DNA of 64,000 bases from Streptococcus gwangjuense (GTDB lineage Bacteria > Bacillota > Bacilli > Lactobacillales > Streptococcaceae): the NCBI RefSeq assembly GCF_003627155.1, contig NZ_CP032621.1:868001-932000 (forward strand), given 5' to 3'. Shown here one piece after another: positions 1 through 9,355 of the stretch. A program made the translations under genes and the position numbers. The notes beneath the pieces were generated by a model. The model was not told where the DNA came from and searched no databases. It saw only the letters and a list, made by a program, of their open reading frames with translations. Numbering within the stretch: the first letter of the stretch is position 1; each line of letters starts with the position of its first letter.

Positions 1-30
1 TTCTTTTTCTGTAAAATCTTTTAATTCCAT
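1..30 (-). CDS. 5' end of an unidentified gene cut by the window edge
   Basis: Only the first ten codons are visible (MELKDFTEKE). They are preceded on the minus strand by a perfect AGGAGG ribosome binding site at about 40-45, so the start is well supported. The neopullulanase gene lies just upstream in the same direction, about 120 bases away, so the two may be co-transcribed. Ten residues are too few to name a product. Confidence 0.5.
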   Translation of the reverse strand, partial: MELKDFTEKE

Positions 31-149
31 TCGATTAGTCCTCCTATTTTCTTTAAGTTAAATTATATATCATTTATAGCAAGACGACAAATAGTCTGTT
101 TGTAAAATTCTCTCTATCCTACAATTTTCCTGACACTCTTAATTGCTCT

Positions 150-1892
150 TTAATGAAAAATCACAAATCCATTTGGAGAGATAACAAGCTGATTCTCCAA
201 TTCTTGGCAATTGCTTACTAGTGATACTGCTTCTTTCTCTACAAGATAATCATCTTTTGATTGGTTAAATATTGCTTTAAGGACCCGGCCTTCGTATGTC
301 CATTCCAGAGCTACTATATCTTGTTTGATTTCTTTTAGGCTATACTTGCCGTGCTGAATGGTTGATGACGCTTGTTTTCTAATATTAATCAGCTGCTTCA
401 TGAAATTCAGCATATCATTGTCACTTGATACACGTTCCCAAGGCATACAACGTCGACAATCTGGGTCTGGACCGCCGGTTAAGGAAAGCTCGGTTCCGTA
501 ATAGATGCAGGGTGTTCCTTTTTGTAAAAAGAGAAAGGCTAGGGCTAATTTAACCAGTTGAACATCCTCATTGGCCGTCCACAAGATTCGTTCTGTATCA
601 TGTGAATCCAAGAGATTAAACATGACCTCTGAAATCTGCTGCTTGTAATACATAGACTGACCATTGATTTCATCGATGAATTGGTCTGTCTTCTTAATTC
701 CTCGTAAGAAATAGTCCTTGATACTATCAGATAAAGGATAATTCATGACCGCATGGAACTCATCTCCATTTAACCAAGGCTGAGACGTATGCCAGACTTC
801 TCCTAGGATATAAAGATCAGGCTTTTTAGCTAAAACTGCTTTTCGAAAATCCTTCCAAAACTGATGGTCAATCTCATTAGCCACATCCAAACGCCAAGCA
901 TCGATATCAAACTCTTCAATCCAATAAGTCGCAACCTTTAAAAGATAATTCTTGACCTCTGGATTGGCTGTATTTAGCTTAGGCATATAGTCCTCGAAAC
1001 CAAAAGCATGATAGGGTAAGTCTCTCTTATTAGCTGGCTTTTCAGTAGTCACTGGGAATTGTTGTATATGGAACCAATCCTTATAAGCAGATTGCTCACC
1101 ATTTTTGACAACATCTTGCCATTGAGGAGATTGCGAACCGATATGATTAAATACAGCATCCAGCATGATTTTCATGCCACGCTGATGAGCTTGTTCGACC
1201 AGCTCCCGAAAGGTCTCCTTGTCTCCAAAATGACAGTCAATTTCAAAGTAATCTGTCGTGTTATACTTATGATTGCTCGTAGATTCAAAGATAGGACAAA
1301 GATATAGTCCAGTAATGCCCAAGTCTTGCAAGTAATCCAGATGGTCAATAATCCCCTGTAAATCACCACCAAAGAAATCATCACTCTGAGGTGTGTTAGA
1401 TGAATCCCAGTCTAAAGTCCCTTCTAGGTTTAATAGAGCATTTCCATTGGCAAATCTCTCAGGAAATATCTGATACCATACCGTATTTGAAACCCAGTCA
1501 GGAACCTTGCAGGCATCAATCTCATGAAGATAAGGCAACTTAAATCCGTTTCCAATGGCATGAAGATTTTCTAGAGAACTTTCAACGCACCCTTTATCGC
1601 CATACAAAATACTTTGGCCTTCTGTATCCTTGAGTTCAAAGAGATACTGGATACGTGCAAAGTCGACGGACACTTCAACCTGCCAATAATCAAATAAGAC
1701 ATCAGAAGTTATCTTGATCATTTCTTTTGTATCCTGATAAAATTCCTCCATAAAGATAAAAGGATCACCATAATGCAAGTTGATGCTTTCGATGTCCCCT
1801 TTCTTAGTTCGAATCCGAATATGAAGCTTCTTATCCTTATAAAGATAGGCATACTCCGACTCAGGCCTGTGGTAAATGGCTGTTAATTCCAT
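150..1892 (-). CDS. GH13 neopullulanase / alpha-glycosidase
   Basis: This 580-residue cytoplasmic alpha-amylase-family enzyme should cleave alpha-glucosidic bonds in maltodextrins or cyclodextrins. An N-terminal beta-sandwich-like region (residues 1-130) precedes a TIM barrel. Visible GH13 motifs are DAVFNH, the nucleophile motif WRLDVANE, the acid/base motif GEVWH and LLDSHDTE with the transition-state aspartate. The N-terminal domain plus barrel fits the neopullulanase/cyclomaltodextrinase subgroup. There is no signal peptide. A LacI-family type operator lies just upstream of the start, in keeping with carbon-source control. The family assignment is firm; exact substrate preference is inferred. 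Confidence 0.9.
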   Translation of the reverse strand: MELTAIYHRPESEYAYLYKDKKLHIRIRTKKGDIESINLHYGDPFIFMEEFYQDTKEMIKITSDVLFDYWQVEVSVDFARIQYLFELKDTEGQSILYGDKGCVESSLENLHAIGNGFKLPYLHEIDACKVPDWVSNTVWYQIFPERFANGNALLNLEGTLDWDSSNTPQSDDFFGGDLQGIIDHLDYLQDLGITGLYLCPIFESTSNHKYNTTDYFEIDCHFGDKETFRELVEQAHQRGMKIMLDAVFNHIGSQSPQWQDVVKNGEQSAYKDWFHIQQFPVTTEKPANKRDLPYHAFGFEDYMPKLNTANPEVKNYLLKVATYWIEEFDIDAWRLDVANEIDHQFWKDFRKAVLAKKPDLYILGEVWHTSQPWLNGDEFHAVMNYPLSDSIKDYFLRGIKKTDQFIDEINGQSMYYKQQISEVMFNLLDSHDTERILWTANEDVQLVKLALAFLFLQKGTPCIYYGTELSLTGGPDPDCRRCMPWERVSSDNDMLNFMKQLINIRKQASSTIQHGKYSLKEIKQDIVALEWTYEGRVLKAIFNQSKDDYLVEKEAVSLVSNCQELENQLVISPNGFVIFH

Positions 1893-1929
1893 TGTATCTG
1901 TCTCCTAGTTTGCTTTTATACGTATACAA

Positions 1930-1943
1930 CGCAAACGTTTTCA
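1930..1943 (-). promoter_or_regulatory. cre/MalR-like operator upstream of neopullulanase
   Basis: The minus strand reads TGAAAACGTTTGCG about 40 bases before the neopullulanase start. It carries the central CG and flanking A/T arms typical of catabolite-responsive (CcpA) or MalR operators. A TATA-rich -10-like stretch (GTATACGTATAAA) follows immediately, so a bound repressor would cover the promoter. Whether CcpA or MalR binds cannot be told from sequence. Confidence 0.6.
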
Positions 1944-2068
1944 CAATTGTTAATCTAGTATACTACTTTCGTATTTTATTTGCAAGGTTTGTCCATAGAT
2001 TCTAGTGGTTTGGTTCTATAAATAAAAAAGCAGCCAGTCTTACAACTTACTACTTTTCAAACGATGAT

Positions 2069-2560
2069 TTACAAATGTCTTTCCAGCCACTCAATCTTTT
2101 TAAAATCCTTATTGTTATTGTGGTCATTTCGATAGGAATCTTGGGAAGAAGCCTTGTAAATACTTAAAAACTGTTCCAAACTTGGAACGCGAAAAGTGAT
2201 GTTCTCAAGATGAATCAGCTCTATATCTGATTCCGAAACTCCTGCAAAATCAGATAAAGAATCAATACTTCCAAACTCAACACTCAGACCATCTTTTTGG
2301 AATTCATGCTCATGAATATCTATTAAGGCATAGCCTAAGTGTTTCATCACTTTCATTATCTTGTCCCAATCATAAATTCTGAGATGATCAGGTACTTCCC
2401 ATCCTCTAGGATCTCCAGGAACATGAATGTCAATGTCGGACGGCTGCCATTCTTCATTTGAACGGTATACAAAACCCAAAGACCCCATGAGCGTCGGAGT
2501 GATTCCGACTTGGTTTAAATGAGAACAAATTGTTCGAAATTCATCAAATAGTTTAATCAT
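2069..2560 (-). CDS. nucleotidyltransferase-like protein (hypothetical)
   Basis: A 163-residue protein if translation starts at the ATG at 2560; an in-frame TTG at 2569 is an alternative, and neither has a strong ribosome binding site. Residues around 27-52 hold a glycine-serine motif (MGSLGF) followed by PSDIDIHV, which resembles the GS...DxD core of minimal nucleotidyltransferases. Such proteins often act on small molecules or partner proteins. The function here is not known. It stands alone between the neopullulanase and an unrelated hypothetical gene. Confidence 0.6.
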   Translation of the reverse strand: MIKLFDEFRTICSHLNQVGITPTLMGSLGFVYRSNEEWQPSDIDIHVPGDPRGWEVPDHLRIYDWDKIMKVMKHLGYALIDIHEHEFQKDGLSVEFGSIDSLSDFAGVSESDIELIHLENITFRVPSLEQFLSIYKASSQDSYRNDHNNNKDFKKIEWLERHL

Positions 2561-2672
2561 TAAAATCAAGATATCTATATTTTGGTGTTTAAATTAATAA
2601 CATATACTTAAATATATATCATTTTTTACAATTACCAATATCAAAAAAATTAATCTAACTTAGAATTCTTAA

Positions 2673-3128
2673 TTATATCATTTTCAACCCTGACTCTCTA
2701 AAAAAAGAACAAGATTTCTTTAATAGAAAATTATTGATTGCATGCGTAAAAAAATGATCAATTTCGTTTATATACCGATATTTGTAAATGTTAGCACATT
2801 TTTTATAACCACTTAAATTAAGACCAAAATTTTGGTATGGGTAAAAAATTTGATCTGAATTATATAATATGCAATACTTTAAAACTTCATTTTCAAAATA
2901 ATACTTAATTCCATCATCAGAGTACGGTTTTTTTTCACCTATTGTTTGATCAAATTTACATGCGTCAGGAAATGTTTTTTCATACCATTTAATATCTTTC
3001 AATTCTAGATATTCTCTAATCTTTAATATTAAATCAATAGTAATATCCAAATTATCTCTTAATCCAATATATTTTAAGCCATTTTTTATAAGCTTTTCTA
3101 ATTCCATATTTTTATAGCATTTCGGCAT
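2673..3128 (-). CDS. hypothetical protein, 151 aa
   Basis: The start is well supported by a GAAAGGGGG ribosome binding site 5-8 bases upstream. The protein is rich in Lys, Tyr and Asn and its DNA is AT-richer than the core genes. It has no membrane segment or signal peptide and I recognise no domain. Its position among other small unassigned minus-strand genes suggests a recently acquired accessory block. Confidence 0.6.
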   Translation of the reverse strand: MPKCYKNMELEKLIKNGLKYIGLRDNLDITIDLILKIREYLELKDIKWYEKTFPDACKFDQTIGEKKPYSDDGIKYYFENEVLKYCILYNSDQIFYPYQNFGLNLSGYKKCANIYKYRYINEIDHFFTHAINNFLLKKSCSFFRESGLKMI

Positions 3129-3180
3129 AATAAGCCCCCTTTCACTTTCTAAACAATATTAATATTTAATTGCAGTCCTT

Positions 3181-4062
3181 CTACTCTTTCGGTTTTGAAA
3201 ATACTTCTACTCGCTGAGCTAGGACTTTGATTTCTACAGGTAGGTTATCCGATTTATCGCCGTCAACATCTGACTCCAATTCACTATCTGAAGAGATCTT
3301 AATATTACGCGCTCTGATATACTCAATATTATCATTGCCGACAACATCTCCTTTTAGTAAATCTGGAATGACGGATAATTTGGAGAATAGAGATGCATCT
3401 TTCAGAATCAAAATATTGGCATAGCCGTCTTTGTTTTCTTCAAAGATTTTCTTATCAGCGAAGTAATTTGTCAAGAGAACCAAAACATGGCTCGCTTCAC
3501 CAACATAATTTCCATTTTCTGTCTCAACCTTAATGTTAAAGACCTGATCTGTCATGACAGACTTCATGGTATTTACAGCATAGGCTAAAATACCGAATTT
3601 TGTCTTGTCCTCGATTTCAACATTGTGAATCGCTTCAGGAAGAGAACCGATACTAAAAATATAACCAAAATAATTGTCATTCGCTTTTCCGATATCAATC
3701 TTATTGGTTAAGTTGAAATCCAGTTCATCAATCGCGCCATCGATGTCTTGATTGATTTCCAACAGTTTCGTAATGAGGTTACCCGTCCCACCTGGGATAA
3801 TCCCTAACTTAGGAATGTAGTCTCTCTCAGCAATACCCGAAATGACTTCGTTGACAGTCCCGTCTCCACCAAACACAACCACTACATCATACTGCTCACG
3901 AGAAGCTTCCTCAGCAAAATGTGTTGCATCCAGCGCTTTTTCAGTAATTTTGGTTTCCACGTGCTCAAAATATTCTTTTGCTTTATTTTCCAGCTTATCT
4001 TTGTAATCCAAAGCCTTCTCGCCACCAGAAGTAGGATTGATAATTAACATTGCCTTTTTCAT
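3181..4062 (-). CDS. diacylglycerol kinase-family lipid kinase
   Basis: A 293-residue cytoplasmic/peripheral membrane lipid kinase of the DagK/YegS/DgkB family, phosphorylating diacylglycerol or a related lipid with ATP. The catalytic-domain signature GGDGTVNEVI is near residues 63-72 and the nucleotide-binding GGTGN follows at about residue 90. Length matches the family. The start has a fair AGGAGAAATTA ribosome binding site. It is likely the homologue of the pneumococcal protein annotated as a DagK-domain protein near the pathogenicity island; the exact lipid substrate is inferred. Confidence 0.85.
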   Translation of the reverse strand: MKKAMLIINPTSGGEKALDYKDKLENKAKEYFEHVETKITEKALDATHFAEEASREQYDVVVVFGGDGTVNEVISGIAERDYIPKLGIIPGGTGNLITKLLEINQDIDGAIDELDFNLTNKIDIGKANDNYFGYIFSIGSLPEAIHNVEIEDKTKFGILAYAVNTMKSVMTDQVFNIKVETENGNYVGEASHVLVLLTNYFADKKIFEENKDGYANILILKDASLFSKLSVIPDLLKGDVVGNDNIEYIRARNIKISSDSELESDVDGDKSDNLPVEIKVLAQRVEVFSKPKE

Positions 4063-4172
4063 TAATTTCTCCTTAATTTTAAATAGAAATGTTTACATTT
4101 CGTCGTATGCAACTAAATGTACTCTCATTATACAATGAAAATATAGAAAAGAGAAATCTGACGTACTGGAGA

Positions 4173-5027
4173 TTAATAAGCTTTTATTCTGTTTTCCCAT
4201 CGTATAACTACATCCTTTAAGGGTTCATCCAAGTAAGAATAGGCCTTATCCTTGATCCAATCAGGAATACCATAAGCTGCCTCGGCTATACTTCCTGTGA
4301 TTGCTGCAAGTGTATCACTATCGCCACCAAGTGAGATAGCATTCCTTATCGCATCTTCGAAGTCTCTACTTTCAAGAAAGGCAATAATGGCTTGAGGGAC
4401 AGTTTCTTGACATGTTTCGTTAAAACGATAGTTAGGGCGGATTTCATCTAAAGTTTGAGATAGATTGTAGCCGTAAGTCTTCTCTATATAATCCTTAATC
4501 AGTCTTTTACACTCTGTAGGATTGTCATTAATTGGTTGTTCGTATTCTCTACAATAACCACCAAAGTAAAAACGACACAGAAAAATAGCATCAGCTATAG
4601 CCATAGCACCTTTGACACCTTCTGGGTGATTATGAGTTACCTCTGCAGAAAGACTCGCAAGTTCTCTAGATGATGGCCACATTCCGGTTCTAGCATAAAA
4701 ACTACAGTCCATGGACCAAGCGCATGGAGAAACACGCATAGCCGAACCATTCCCAAAGCTATTATAAGGCTCACGGTTATCGCTGTTTAGCCATGCATTA
4801 AAGCGAGCACCATAATCAGCATCAGGATACAGTCTACCATATTTCTTCATAGCATCAATGAAGTCGTCTTTTTGTCCCCCATTCATAATCGCCTCTGCAA
4901 CAGCACAGGTCATAACCGTGTCATCTGTAAAAAAGCAGTCCTTACGAAATAAAGGAAAGTCCTTCGTTTTGATATTGTTCCATTCGTAAACAGAGCCAAC
5001 AATGTCTCCAACGATTGCTCCTAGCAT
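4173..5027 (-). CDS. ADP-ribosylglycohydrolase family protein (DraG-like)
   Basis: A 284-residue protein with the family's metal-binding motifs: GAIVGDIVGSVYEW at the N-terminus, DDTVMT at about residue 35, and a C-terminal GGDSDT followed by AAITGSIAEAAYG. These aspartates bind two Mg2+ or Mn2+ ions used to remove ADP-ribose from proteins, nucleic acids or small molecules. The start has an AAGGAGG-type ribosome binding site. A degenerate second copy of its 5' end lies about 900 bases upstream (5805-5912), so the locus has had a duplication. The natural substrate is unknown. Confidence 0.85.
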   Translation of the reverse strand: MLGAIVGDIVGSVYEWNNIKTKDFPLFRKDCFFTDDTVMTCAVAEAIMNGGQKDDFIDAMKKYGRLYPDADYGARFNAWLNSDNREPYNSFGNGSAMRVSPCAWSMDCSFYARTGMWPSSRELASLSAEVTHNHPEGVKGAMAIADAIFLCRFYFGGYCREYEQPINDNPTECKRLIKDYIEKTYGYNLSQTLDEIRPNYRFNETCQETVPQAIIAFLESRDFEDAIRNAISLGGDSDTLAAITGSIAEAAYGIPDWIKDKAYSYLDEPLKDVVIRWENRIKAY

Positions 5028-5067
5028 AAGATTCCTCCTTGTGAACTATTAGTTTAGACTGATTTTT

Positions 5068-5685
5068 CTATTTCCCATACCCGTTTATTTTATCAGCATA
5101 TTCAGTCAAAAGATTCTTTGAATAAATTTTTTCAGCCTTTGAATTTCTAACTTCTTTCCAAAGAATAGAAGCTATTTTTAACTTGTTTGAGTAGTTGCGG
5201 CTATTTTCGTCTGCACAGAAATCCTTTAAAAATTGATTCCATTGACAAACCGAATGATCATACTTGGCATAGTCTGAATTTCCATAATAGACTTTTAGCA
5301 TATCTTGGATTGTAAAACTCAAATCATTTTCTCTTTTTACTTTTCTCCAAGCTGTAGCCATATCAGCAGTAAATTTAAAGGGCGAAACATCTGTTAAAGT
5401 TGAGAAATATTCTCTAAAGTCTGCATTAAAGGAGAATCCACATTCAAGTAAGGGCGTGTCCAAGGTAACGACTTCTACTCGTTTCTTTTTCCTTTTTATT
5501 GATGATTTTGTAATCAAATTGCCCTTAAAGTACTGCTCAATAATATCATTTAGTTCTTGTTTGGTACCACTATATTCAAGTCCTAATGACTTGCATATCT
5601 GTGAAAGTTCATCTCGATACCAATAGTATTTATTAAACTCATCAAAGGATGTGATTTTTTCAAACTCAGGTCTGCTTTCTATCAA
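5068..5685 (-). CDS. SAP-like/DUF6434 protein, TTG start
   Basis: A 205-residue protein starting at TTG (5683-5685), with a strong AAGGAGG ribosome binding site eight bases upstream and no nearby ATG. Residues 12-55 (FDEFNKYYWYRDELSQIC... GTKQELNDII) look like a helix-extended-helix SAP-type DNA-binding fold. The C-terminal half (LDTPLLECGFSFNADFR...) resembles the DUF6434 region seen in Firmicute SAP proteins. A basic linker KRKKKR joins the two. Its role is not known; DNA binding is inferred. It lies immediately upstream of the ADP-ribosylglycohydrolase gene in the same direction. Confidence 0.65.
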   Translation of the reverse strand: MIESRPEFEKITSFDEFNKYYWYRDELSQICKSLGLEYSGTKQELNDIIEQYFKGNLITKSSIKRKKKRVEVVTLDTPLLECGFSFNADFREYFSTLTDVSPFKFTADMATAWRKVKRENDLSFTIQDMLKVYYGNSDYAKYDHSVCQWNQFLKDFCADENSRNYSNKLKIASILWKEVRNSKAEKIYSKNLLTEYADKINGYGK

Positions 5686-5804
5686 TATTTTACCTCCTTA
5701 AAACCAGTTTAGGTTTTCACCTTAAAAGAGTACTTTACTGTTTGCCATTTTTCATACTTAGGACACCAGATCACAATCACACACTCAGCGATTCGGACTT
5801 ACCA

Positions 5805-5912
5805 TATCATCCATGAAAAAACAATCCTCACGAAATAAAGAAAAACCTTCGTTTTGATATTGTTCCATTCGTAAACTGAACCTACAATATCTCCAACTAT
5901 TGCTCCTAGCAT
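5805..5912 (-). pseudogene. remnant of a second ADP-ribosylglycohydrolase 5' end
   Basis: The minus strand from the ATG at 5912 encodes MLGAIVGDIVGSVYEWNNIK, identical to the start of the intact gene at 5027. It loses frame after about 22 codons through a one-base shortening and fades out near 5805. The rest of the gene is missing. The 5686-6069 interval holds only this fragment and AT-rich sequence with no other gene. Confidence 0.85.
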
Positions 5913-6069
5913 CCGTTTCCTCCTTGTAAGATATCGGGAATTTGACCATCAACTATAGTTTTTAAATTATCTATTAACGAATTTTTTATAATTTATAGGT
6001 ATTCATCTAATCAAATTATAATTAAATAACTTTTTTGATTTCATTATGTACTACATCTTCCTATTATAC

Positions 6070-6540
6070 CTAAAACGGAAGTACACCAGCCATCAGCCCT
6101 TGAGCAATAAAACATCTATTATTTTGAAAATCTGGAAAATAGGTATCGCTTATAAAACTATATAAGCTATCAACGGGTCTATTGTACCAATCCTTGTAAA
6201 CATAGTCCATATTATATATCAATAAAGCTTGTCCATCTTGACTATAGCCCTTGAAAGTTATCGAAAAGGCATCTCTATAACCAATAACTTTATCATTCTT
6301 ATTTGAATTATTCCCCTTTCTATATTTCTCAAAATCAATAAGTAGCGTATATTTCATAAGTTTAGATAAGGCTTTTTCGGATAGTTTCTGACTATGTTCA
6401 AAAACGATCATTCCAGTATTCCCACACTCTTGGTAGGACAGTTCAGAGTTCATCAGATTACACTCAAAATAACCAAAAATTTCACAACCACAATGAATAA
6501 TAAATTCAATTTTAGAAAAATATTCCTTAGTCCATATCAT
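6070..6540 (-). CDS. hypothetical protein, 156 aa
   Basis: ATG at 6540 with a GGAGAG ribosome binding site. No signal peptide, membrane helix or domain that I recognise. It is mixed-charge and soluble, with many aromatic residues (YKDWYNR). It sits in a run of single small proteins of similar size reading the same way, a pattern seen for immunity proteins of polymorphic toxins, but no toxin gene is visible, so this is only a suggestion. Confidence 0.6.
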   Translation of the reverse strand: MIWTKEYFSKIEFIIHCGCEIFGYFECNLMNSELSYQECGNTGMIVFEHSQKLSEKALSKLMKYTLLIDFEKYRKGNNSNKNDKVIGYRDAFSITFKGYSQDGQALLIYNMDYVYKDWYNRPVDSLYSFISDTYFPDFQNNRCFIAQGLMAGVLPF

Positions 6541-6674
6541 CTTATCTCTCCATTCCTAACTATGCTAGGATAAATTGTTTAAAAATCGTCAATCAACTTT
6601 TAGTGGAATAAATTTTACTTTTAGATATAATGCTAAATTACTCCTAATTTATCTATTAAAATTATATGAAAATT

Positions 6675-7298
6675 TTATGTATTAAACCAAACTGACAAAT
6701 CGTCATCAGATACAAAATACTTCCAAGCAACTGTAAATCCATAGAGTTCCTTATATTTTTCAATCCATTCCGCATAATATGGAAGTCCAACGGGAGTTTC
6801 AGAGACTTCCTGTTCTAGATAAGAATATGGATGAGCCACAATACCTAAATCAATATTATAGACTTGCCAATTATAACCCTCTTTATGCTCACCACCTAAA
6901 TTATCTATTAATCTTGAACTTCTTAAATCAATATCTGAGCAGATTGTCAACGATTTAAACTTTTCAAAATCTGGATTGAGAGGTTTTATGTAATAAGAAG
7001 CCTCCACATAGTATTCTTCATCATTATTTGGATAATGTGCGCCAATGGAAATTTTTATGGGGGAACCATTAAGCTCTAACCAAAAGTTTCCGATTGGCGT
7101 TTTTAGGATATCATAAGCTTGCTTTGAGTTTACTATATTTTTAGCTTCTGATAAATCGCAGATAACTCCTTCGCTTAATAGACTATTTTGAGTTTCTAAA
7201 ATTTTTTTGTTTATAGTGGATAGTTTTCGTTCTACTTTTTTTATTTTTTCAAGAGGAAATGGCGGTTTATTGGCTTGTCTCTTGAAAACTTCAGTAAC
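6675..7298 (-). pseudogene. open frame without a start codon, in frame with the upstream gene
   Basis: The frame is open for 207 codons directly after the TAA (7299-7301) of the 359-residue gene and in the same reading frame. No ATG occurs near the beginning; the first usable start is a GTG at 7007, which would give 110 residues and has no clear ribosome binding site. The translated stretch looks like real protein (charged helix ERKLSTINKKILETQ, then a mixed alpha/beta region ending SDDDLSVWFNT). It is either a 5'-truncated gene or the C-terminal part of a longer protein ended early by the TAA. Confidence 0.55.
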
Positions 7299-8378
7299 TT
7301 ATGCTTCTTTTAAATGAGATTTGTTCCCAACAGGAACTTCTATCCAATCAAATTTCTCTATTGACTCATCAGGACAATAATACACATATTCTTTGTCATT
7401 CGGAAAGAATCGAACATTACAAAAATTCAATTCTTTACTTGGTTTCCATAACAACTCTGGTTCTAGGGGTCTTTTTTTAAAATAGTGTGTTTCATCACTA
7501 TCCCAAAAATCTTTATACATCCATAAATTACAATAGGGGCAAAAATATTCATCATAATCGTCCAAATAACATTGATTAGCACCACATGTCTTACATATAG
7601 AATCTTCATCAATAAAACCCTCAAGTTTAACACCATTAACATACAGAGCGTAATCATCCTCTGGTTCATAAACAGTTGTCTCAACGGAATGTGGCAAACA
7701 ACTCAACCAATCATCAAGTGGCAAAGAATTGATACTATAAATAGTAACTTCATCCCACCTCTCTTTTAGCGATTTACCATCATAAATCCTTGCTTCAAAA
7801 AGTTGATCAGCTGTTCGAAATCTTCTACCATCAGGTAAGTCACATAGACCCGCCCAATATGGCAAGGGCTCATTTTCTGAATAACCAATATAGCATATAA
7901 AATCCTGATTATCCTTCTCAAAAGAAAATGAAGTTTCATCAACATTCATCCCCGCTCTAAACTCTTGAATAAGGTAGTCAATATGTAAAGAAGAAACTTT
8001 AGGGACAGAATTTTGATTTATTTCCTGAGGAATACCTAAAGATACAGATTCCATTTTAAATGAAAAATATCCATTGACGAGTTGAAACTGAATATCATCG
8101 TCGTCCATCAGTATTTCAGAGATCCACCACTTGGAAAGGCCATCCATATCTTCCATTAAGAAATCATGCACTCCCTTACACTTTAAATCCCAAATAAGGG
8201 AAGGCGAATTGGTATTATTAGTTGTAGTAAAATCTTCCTCAATGGTTAACAAAATGGATTTTTCCTGACTATCATAAGAGAATGATCCAATTAAAAAATC
8301 GTGAAAGAAACCGTGTTTTTTCAAATAGTCCGAAATTTCGATAAATTGGGTTAAATACTGTTTACGTTGAGTCCACAT
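7299..8378 (-). CDS. hypothetical protein with a C-terminal zinc ribbon
   Basis: A 359-residue acidic protein. Residues roughly 262-285 contain CKTCG...FCPYC, two CxxC knuckles typical of a zinc ribbon. The N-terminal two thirds is mixed alpha/beta with many Trp, Asp and Glu and matches no family I recognise. No signal peptide or membrane helix. It is followed in frame by another open stretch after a single stop. Function unknown. Confidence 0.6.
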   Translation of the reverse strand: MWTQRKQYLTQFIEISDYLKKHGFFHDFLIGSFSYDSQEKSILLTIEEDFTTTNNTNSPSLIWDLKCKGVHDFLMEDMDGLSKWWISEILMDDDDIQFQLVNGYFSFKMESVSLGIPQEINQNSVPKVSSLHIDYLIQEFRAGMNVDETSFSFEKDNQDFICYIGYSENEPLPYWAGLCDLPDGRRFRTADQLFEARIYDGKSLKERWDEVTIYSINSLPLDDWLSCLPHSVETTVYEPEDDYALYVNGVKLEGFIDEDSICKTCGANQCYLDDYDEYFCPYCNLWMYKDFWDSDETHYFKKRPLEPELLWKPSKELNFCNVRFFPNDKEYVYYCPDESIEKFDWIEVPVGNKSHLKEA

Positions 8379-8569
8379 ACAAACCTCTCAATTTTTATTA
8401 ACTATAGAATTTAGGTAATTGTAAATAAGGTGACTAAGGAATACAAGTCACAGACTTTTCAGACACACAAGAAAAAGTCTTAACTTCAAAGATTTTCATA
8501 ATCTCTTTCGTTACAACGTTTTGACGCTTTTACTAGCAAAGGTGCATACTCACAAGGAACTTTGGTTGA

Positions 8570-9136
8570 CTATTGAATCTCTCCCACCTCTTCTTTAACA
8601 TATCCTTCTACATCTTCAATCTCTACAAACATTGGGTCTAAGTGACACAAGAAATGCCAATCTTCGGCACCTTTTTTTCTGTAGAGAATCGCTTCGCCGT
8701 CTTCACTTCCGAAAAAGCTTCTGTCTACTTCATATCCACTGCCTTCTAGAAAGTCTTTTGCCTGGCAATAGTTCACTTCTCTCGCTTCGACATAGGTTTT
8801 AACTTCATCGTTGTTAACAACATATGCATCAATTTTTGAATATCCTTCGATCACTCTATCGTTTTTGAGGGATAAATTTGAAATCTCTTTCCAAATAATG
8901 TCTACATTTTCCTCAGGACCGAACATAAATTTAGATAAAGGAACAATATTCCCGTTAAAAATAATTTCCATATAATCCGGTATGTTTTTAGGATTAAAAT
9001 ACTCCACTTCAAAACCATCTTCTGTTTCCAGAGTGTATCCCGGGATTTGAGCTACAAAGGCTTTCCCATCTTCTATGGAATCAAACGCAACTAAATCTTT
9101 AGAATAATCATTTTGGTACAATTCCAATATAACCAT
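8570..9136 (-). CDS. hypothetical acidic protein, 188 aa
   Basis: The likely start is the ATG at 9136 (MVILELYQNDY), which has GGAGAG six bases upstream; a longer frame to 9181 has no such support. The protein is very acidic, especially at the C-terminus (EIEDVEGYVKEEVGEIQ), and has no domain that I recognise. Its small acidic character recalls immunity proteins but nothing nearby confirms this. It is the last chromosomal gene before the Tn916-derived element. Confidence 0.6.
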   Translation of the reverse strand: MVILELYQNDYSKDLVAFDSIEDGKAFVAQIPGYTLETEDGFEVEYFNPKNIPDYMEIIFNGNIVPLSKFMFGPEENVDIIWKEISNLSLKNDRVIEGYSKIDAYVVNNDEVKTYVEAREVNYCQAKDFLEGSGYEVDRSFFGSEDGEAILYRKKGAEDWHFLCHLDPMFVEIEDVEGYVKEEVGEIQ

Positions 9137-9181
9137 CGATAATCTCTCCATTTTAATTATCAGGCTAATGTAAATAAGCAC

Positions 9182-9355
9182 GTCACCTGACCAATTCAGG
9201 CTCTCTGTATCATCTCATCATATTTCCTACTTACTTTACGAGTCCTATACCCAGAACACATCTTATCGACCTTCGGTCTCACCTCGTCGCATTGGCTGAG
9301 CATCTACTTCTACTTCACTGATATCTCAGCTCGTACAAGCAGTGATACCGCCTCA
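9182..9355. other. non-coding chromosomal sequence at the left junction of the element
   Basis: No gene with a start and ribosome binding site is seen. The plus strand is open in the orf17 frame from 9191 without a start codon, which is probably chance. The expected reverse-oriented 3' end of int and the Tn916 right terminus are not here, so they were deleted or lie elsewhere. Confidence 0.6.
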
